Positions 60,657 through 64,000 of a DNA stretch of 64,000 nt are shown one piece after another (positions within the stretch are counted from its first letter, which is position 1; every line of letters starts with the position of its first letter). Source of the DNA: JBLUOA01 sp048060095. Lineage in GTDB: Bacteria; Pseudomonadota; Alphaproteobacteria; Rhodobacterales; Rhodobacteraceae. Under the pieces are notes generated by a model, which was given only the letters and a program-made list of their open reading frames with translations, was not told where the DNA came from and did not search any database. The DNA is taken from positions 992,001 to 1,056,000 of the forward strand of contig NZ_JBLUOA010000001.1 of NCBI RefSeq assembly GCF_048060095.1. The letters run 5' to 3'. The translations under genes and the position numbers were made by a program.

Positions 60657-61202
60657 ATGGAAAAGAACCTCGTGCTGATTGCGCTTTTCGCTGCGCTGAT
60701 CGCGGCGCTCGGGCTGATTCCGCAAATTACACTGGCCTTTGGCGTGCCGATTACGGCGCAAAGTCTTGGTGTCATGCTGTGCGGAACCGTTTTGGGTGCA
60801 AAACGCGGGGCGCTGGCCGTTGGTCTGTTCGTTCTTTTGGTCGCGCTTGGGCTGCCCCTGTTGTCCGGCGGGCGCGGTGGGCTTGGAGTTTTTCAATCTC
60901 CGACCGTCGGCTTCGTCATCGGATTCCCGATTGCGGCCTTTGTCGCAGGCTGGATCGTCGAAACATGGCGCGGCGGTGCTTTGTTGTGGGTGGCCATAGT
61001 TGGGGCGCTGCTTGGCGGGGTGGTCGCGCTTTACATTCCGGGGATCATCGGATTGTCGGTCGTTCTTGATAAGACAATCGTGGAGGCGGCGAAGCTTGTC
61101 GCGATCTTCATCCCCGGCGACATCGTCAAGGCGGTCATTGCCGGTCTGATCACATCCGCACTGGCCCAAGCGCGACCGGACAGCGTTTTGTCCCGATCCT
61201 GA
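60657..61202 (+). CDS. bioY: biotin transporter substrate-binding (S) component
   Basis: A 181-residue BioY with six helices. Features: ITLAFGVPITAQSLGVMLCGTVLGAKRGALAVGLFVLLVALGLPLLSGGRGGLGVF (in parts) and GFVIGFPIAAFVAGW. It binds biotin with high affinity and works with BioMN. AGGAG precedes the ATG. Convergent with the thiolase gene one base downstream. Confidence 0.95.
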   Translation: MEKNLVLIALFAALIAALGLIPQITLAFGVPITAQSLGVMLCGTVLGAKRGALAVGLFVLLVALGLPLLSGGRGGLGVFQSPTVGFVIGFPIAAFVAGWIVETWRGGALLWVAIVGALLGGVVALYIPGIIGLSVVLDKTIVEAAKLVAIFIPGDIVKAVIAGLITSALAQARPDSVLSRS

Positions 61203-61203
61203 C

Positions 61204-62316
61204 CTAGGGGGTCTGCATGACCAATGCAGACCCAATCCCCCCGGCCGCCGCAATTGCGGCAAGCCCGCTGCCGCCCCGCTTCGTCAGCTCGTGATAAAGC
61301 CGCACAGCAAGAACCGCGCCCGACGCCCCGATAGGGTGCCCGCGGGCGAGGGCACCGCCACCGAGGTTCGTAACTTCTGCCGATAGGCCGGTTTCGTTCA
61401 CGCAAGCGATGGCTTGTGCGGCGTAGGCTTCCATAATTTCCGCAGCAGTCAGGTCGGTGGGGTTCAGTTTGGCCTGACTAAGCGCTGACTTGATCGCAGC
61501 AACGGGCGCAAGGCCGGGCAAGGCCGGGTCCGCGCCCACCGTCGCGCCGCTGACGATCCGCAACGTGGGGCGATTGACGCGCTTGGCGACGCCCTCAGAA
61601 ACCACAGCACAAAACGCGGCCCCGTCCGCCGCAACCGCGGTATTCGCGTTGGTGATCGGACCGACGATCTGCGCTGCCCGCTCCGCAACGCGGTGGGTCA
61701 GCCGCCGCGTGAAGGGATCGTGATCGAGGTCGGTATTCGGCACCTGCGCAATTTCCCGGCGCATCTGTTCACGTGCGGCGAGCGCCTTTTCATGGCTTCG
61801 CACCGCCCAATCATCCTGATCCGCCCGCGAAATGCCAAGACGCTCCGCCAGTCTCGCCGCAGCCTCGGCCATGTCAGGATCTTGATTGGCGTCCGGTGCG
61901 AAGGGCGGCTGGTCGTATGCGACAGGCGCGCGCCCGTCGTCGAACGTGCGGTGCCGGATCGGCCTGCGCGAATAGCTTTCGGCGCCCCCTGCGATCACGA
62001 TGTCAGCCTGTCCGGCATCAATCATCGCCGCCGCGATCCGAAGCGCATCAAGCCCCCCGGCGCATTGCCGATCGACGCTTAGCCCCGCCACCCGATGCGG
62101 CAATCCAGCGGCCAGCGCCGTCACCCGCGCTGGATTACCGCCGGGACCGATTGCGTTGCCTGCGATCAATTCGTCGACCTCATCAACGGCAATCCCGGCA
62201 TCGGCAAGGCAAGCTATCACCGCCGCAGCGCCGAGGTCGTGCGGTTCAACCGCTTTGAACGCGCCGTCCCTTGGGGCGACCGGCGTTCGGCGGGCAGCGG
62301 CGACATAGGCGGTCAT
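61204..62316 (-). CDS. thiolase-family protein, YhfS-like, with altered active site
   Basis: A 370-residue thiolase-fold protein. The nucleophilic Cys85 (VDRQCAGGLDALR) and His327 (ARGHPIGASGA) are kept, but the Asn of NEAFA is Met (Met295-Glu296-Ala297) and the second catalytic Cys of the C-terminal CxGGG is Ala (AIAAAGGIGSAL, about 357-358). The pair with the acyl-CoA synthetase gene next to bioY recalls B. subtilis yhfS-yhfT-yhfU(bioY), so an acyl-CoA step linked to biotin or its precursors is possible. Normal thiolysis may be impaired. Confidence 0.85.
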   Translation of the reverse strand: MTAYVAAARRTPVAPRDGAFKAVEPHDLGAAAVIACLADAGIAVDEVDELIAGNAIGPGGNPARVTALAAGLPHRVAGLSVDRQCAGGLDALRIAAAMIDAGQADIVIAGGAESYSRRPIRHRTFDDGRAPVAYDQPPFAPDANQDPDMAEAAARLAERLGISRADQDDWAVRSHEKALAAREQMRREIAQVPNTDLDHDPFTRRLTHRVAERAAQIVGPITNANTAVAADGAAFCAVVSEGVAKRVNRPTLRIVSGATVGADPALPGLAPVAAIKSALSQAKLNPTDLTAAEIMEAYAAQAIACVNETGLSAEVTNLGGGALARGHPIGASGAVLAVRLYHELTKRGGSGLAAIAAAGGIGSALVMQTP

Positions 62317-63587
62317 CGGGCAGGCTCCCGCAGCAACGCGGTCAGGGCTTGCAGATCCGTTTTGCCCGACGGTAGGCAGGGCCAGTCATCAAGCACGCGT
62401 ATGGAGCGAGGGGTCGCGAGTGGGCCGAGATCTGCGCGAACTTTCGATATGATCTCCGCAGGGGTCGGCGCGCCATCCTCAAGGTGAACGAAGGCCGTCA
62501 GGGCGTTTCCGCGCAGCTTGTCGGGAAGCGGCAAAACGGCGGCCCGTGTGATTCCTTGAATGTTCATCAGGTGGCTTTCGATCTGTTCGGGAAAGACGTT
62601 CTGATCCGCCACCGTCACCATCCGGGTCTTGCGACCGGCGAGGAACAGGTTTCCGTTTCCATCGATCGAACCAATCTCTCCGACGCTCAAGAACCCATCC
62701 TGCCACCGCGTGTCGGCCGCATCACTGCCGATGTAGTCCGAGAAGAGGTAGGGGCTGCGCACCCAAAGCTCTCCGTTTTCGCCGGGTGGCACTGGATTGC
62801 CGTCAACATCGCGCACGTCAAGATCAACGCCGGGGTAGGGTTGGCCGACGGAGCCGGTCGAGGTGGCTTTGTCGGCAACCGTCACGAAGCTGGTTTCAGA
62901 CGCGCCGTAGAATTCGACAATCTCGGCCATCGGGAAAAGCGCCTGAACCTCGGCGCGAAGCGATGGTTCCAGTCGCGCGCCACCGACGAAGATAAGGCGC
63001 ACGGATTGAAGGCGCGGTTCGCCCGGGTGGATTTTTACTGTCGTAAACAGGGCAAGCTGTGACGGCGTTGCGTAAAATGCCGTCACCTCCGCATCGGAGA
63101 GCCGCGCGAGCTGCCGATCCGGACGCAATGCCGAAAGCAGGTGCAGGTCCGCGCCCAGCCAAAGCGCTTCGAGTGCGGCATAGAGCGTCAGCGAATGCGA
63201 CAGCGCTCCGAGCAGGGCGGTCGTGTCGTCAGGCCCCAGGCCCCACATCTGCCCGTTCGCCTCAAACGTCTCGATCCAAGAGCTTTGCGTCCGCCGAATC
63301 CGACGCGGCGCGCCGGTTGTGCCAGAGCTGAGGCATTGCAGGGCAGGCCCGATGGGTGGAGGCGTGTGCTGCGTATCAGGCTCCGCCATCCGGGTGATGC
63401 AGAACTCGTCAAGCGCTTGGTCGCCCTGAAAGAGGCTGCGCAAGGCCTCGGTCTGCGGCGTTTCAGGAATGTTGATGACGCCGCGACCGGGCTGGGTGCG
63501 CTCGGGCGCGCGAACCTCCGCCCCTTGCGCATCGAACACGTGCGCGGCGCGATGCCACCGGAATCTGGTTGTATCCCCGTCCATCAT
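62313..63587 (-). CDS. AMP-dependent acyl-CoA synthetase, YhfT-like
   Basis: A 424-residue ANL-family ligase, short at the N-terminus. P-loop SSGTTGAPRR (87-96), YGASET, LSVGEIGSIDGNG (variant of the usual GDLG), GRKTRMV hinge and C-terminal Lys in LPSGKTDL are present. The start is uncertain: ATGs at 63587/63584 or, less likely, 63662 or 63692. It overlaps the thiolase gene by four bases. It would activate a carboxylic acid for the thiolase-like enzyme. Confidence 0.82.
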   Translation of the reverse strand: MMDGDTTRFRWHRAAHVFDAQGAEVRAPERTQPGRGVINIPETPQTEALRSLFQGDQALDEFCITRMAEPDTQHTPPPIGPALQCLSSGTTGAPRRIRRTQSSWIETFEANGQMWGLGPDDTTALLGALSHSLTLYAALEALWLGADLHLLSALRPDRQLARLSDAEVTAFYATPSQLALFTTVKIHPGEPRLQSVRLIFVGGARLEPSLRAEVQALFPMAEIVEFYGASETSFVTVADKATSTGSVGQPYPGVDLDVRDVDGNPVPPGENGELWVRSPYLFSDYIGSDAADTRWQDGFLSVGEIGSIDGNGNLFLAGRKTRMVTVADQNVFPEQIESHLMNIQGITRAAVLPLPDKLRGNALTAFVHLEDGAPTPAEIISKVRADLGPLATPRSIRVLDDWPCLPSGKTDLQALTALLREPAR

Positions 63588-63692
63588 TCGCTGCGCTGCG
63601 CCTGTTCGATCATCTGCATGGGGTGCACATATCGTGTGCGGGGTGTCGCTGCCAACCTTCATTGCGCGGATGTGAGCTTTGCCCGTGCACAA

Positions 63693-63891
63693 ATCATCGG
63701 CAGTGGGATTTCGTGGGACACGTGGTCGATCGGGTGGTGAATCATGGTCACAGGTCGCGATTCACGGGGGCAGGCGATATCTTTCAGGGGTTTCTTTTAG
63801 GCGAAAAGCGGTATGAAAGCGTGAATATTAGAAAAGATTGGGATTTCATGGAACTTTTTTAGGGCAATAAAGCTGCCACTATATGTAGCGC
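63693..63891. other. intergenic region with falling GC content
   Basis: Base composition shifts from GC-rich (to about 63780) to AT-rich within some 60 bp. I see no tRNA-like cloverleaf, direct repeat or transposase end. Short plus-strand frames here have no recognisable products. Confidence 0.5.
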
Positions 63892-64000
63892 ATGACTTAT
63901 ATCAAATATCCACTCATGGTTCTAATCGAGCGAATTTTGACACAATACCTTGTTTTTCAAGCACCTCAAAAACCAGATATGGTGGATAATTCCCGAAAAT
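63892..64000 (+). CDS. possible AT-rich gene, cut by window end
   Basis: A frame starting at ATG 63892 runs open to the end (MTYIKYPLMVLIERILTQYL..., 36 codons). It is AT-rich, unlike every other gene here, and has no clear ribosome site. It may be the start of a horizontally acquired gene, or chance. The stretch from about 63750 upstream of it has no supported gene. Confidence 0.25.
   Translation, partial: MTYIKYPLMVLIERILTQYLVFQAPQKPDMVDNSRK

Noticed and set aside
63614..63640. third TGCAC repeat array near the YhfT-like gene start
   Set aside because: TGCAT/TGCAC-like words occur but the spacing is 9-11 bp and irregular, so it does not match the strict 11-bp arrays.

Overview
The window is about 64 kb of GC-rich, tightly packed chromosomal DNA from an alphaproteobacterium, most likely a marine roseobacter-type Rhodobacteraceae. 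The evidence is the conserved order clpP-clpX, NDUFA12-mlaD-DUF2155-aat-accC-accB, the hisBHAFE order, a bioMNY biotin transporter, a RutR-type pyrimidine regulator, and many ABC and TRAP uptake systems. No rRNA, tRNA, CRISPR array, IS element or prophage was seen.

Layout. 1-8 kb: an incomplete unknown gene, an H-NOX gas sensor paired with a diguanylate cyclase, clpP/clpX, a complex I accessory subunit, MlaD, DUF2155, aat, accC, accB. 8.3-19 kb: a complete reductive pyrimidine degradation locus (preT, a VOC protein, preA, a RutR-like repressor with a near-consensus operator, an M20-type ureidopropionase candidate, dihydropyrimidinase) with its own ABC transporter. 19-24.4 kb: an oligopeptide ABC transporter (oppABC plus a fused OppDF). 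24.6-35.7 kb: two catabolic units, a StcD-like flavin demethylase with a TetR regulator, and a GntR-controlled racemase / ThDP enzyme / DadA-like oxidase / TRAP transporter cluster ending in a BASS-like carrier.

35.7-51.7 kb is the most unusual part. A LacI-type operon with two well-matched operators 55 bp apart encodes a CUT1 ABC transporter, a histidinol-dehydrogenase-like (HpsN-like) enzyme, an SDR, the LacI regulator and three NTF2/SnoaL-fold proteins; a fourth NTF2 protein is divergent from the same operator region. It is followed by a bicupin, a SAM methyltransferase, a stand-alone MetE-C/epoxyalkane-CoM-transferase-like zinc enzyme, an alpha/beta hydrolase and an RraA-type aldolase. 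The substrate is not evident and this looks like an undescribed catabolic system.

51.7-64 kb: matB (malonyl-CoA synthetase), msrA/msrB, histidine genes hisE-F-A-H-B interrupted by two genes on the opposite strand, a stand-alone Lrp-type RAM domain, bioMNY, and a thiolase/acyl-CoA synthetase pair resembling B. subtilis yhfS/yhfT, in which the thiolase lacks usual catalytic residues. The last 250 bases turn AT-rich and may mark the edge of foreign DNA.

Non-coding structure shared across the window: GC-rich hairpins without U-tracts directly after three transporter binding-protein genes, a four-copy intergenic repeat ending in AAGATGAA, and two arrays of TGCAC-type repeats with an exact 11-bp period placed just before start codons.
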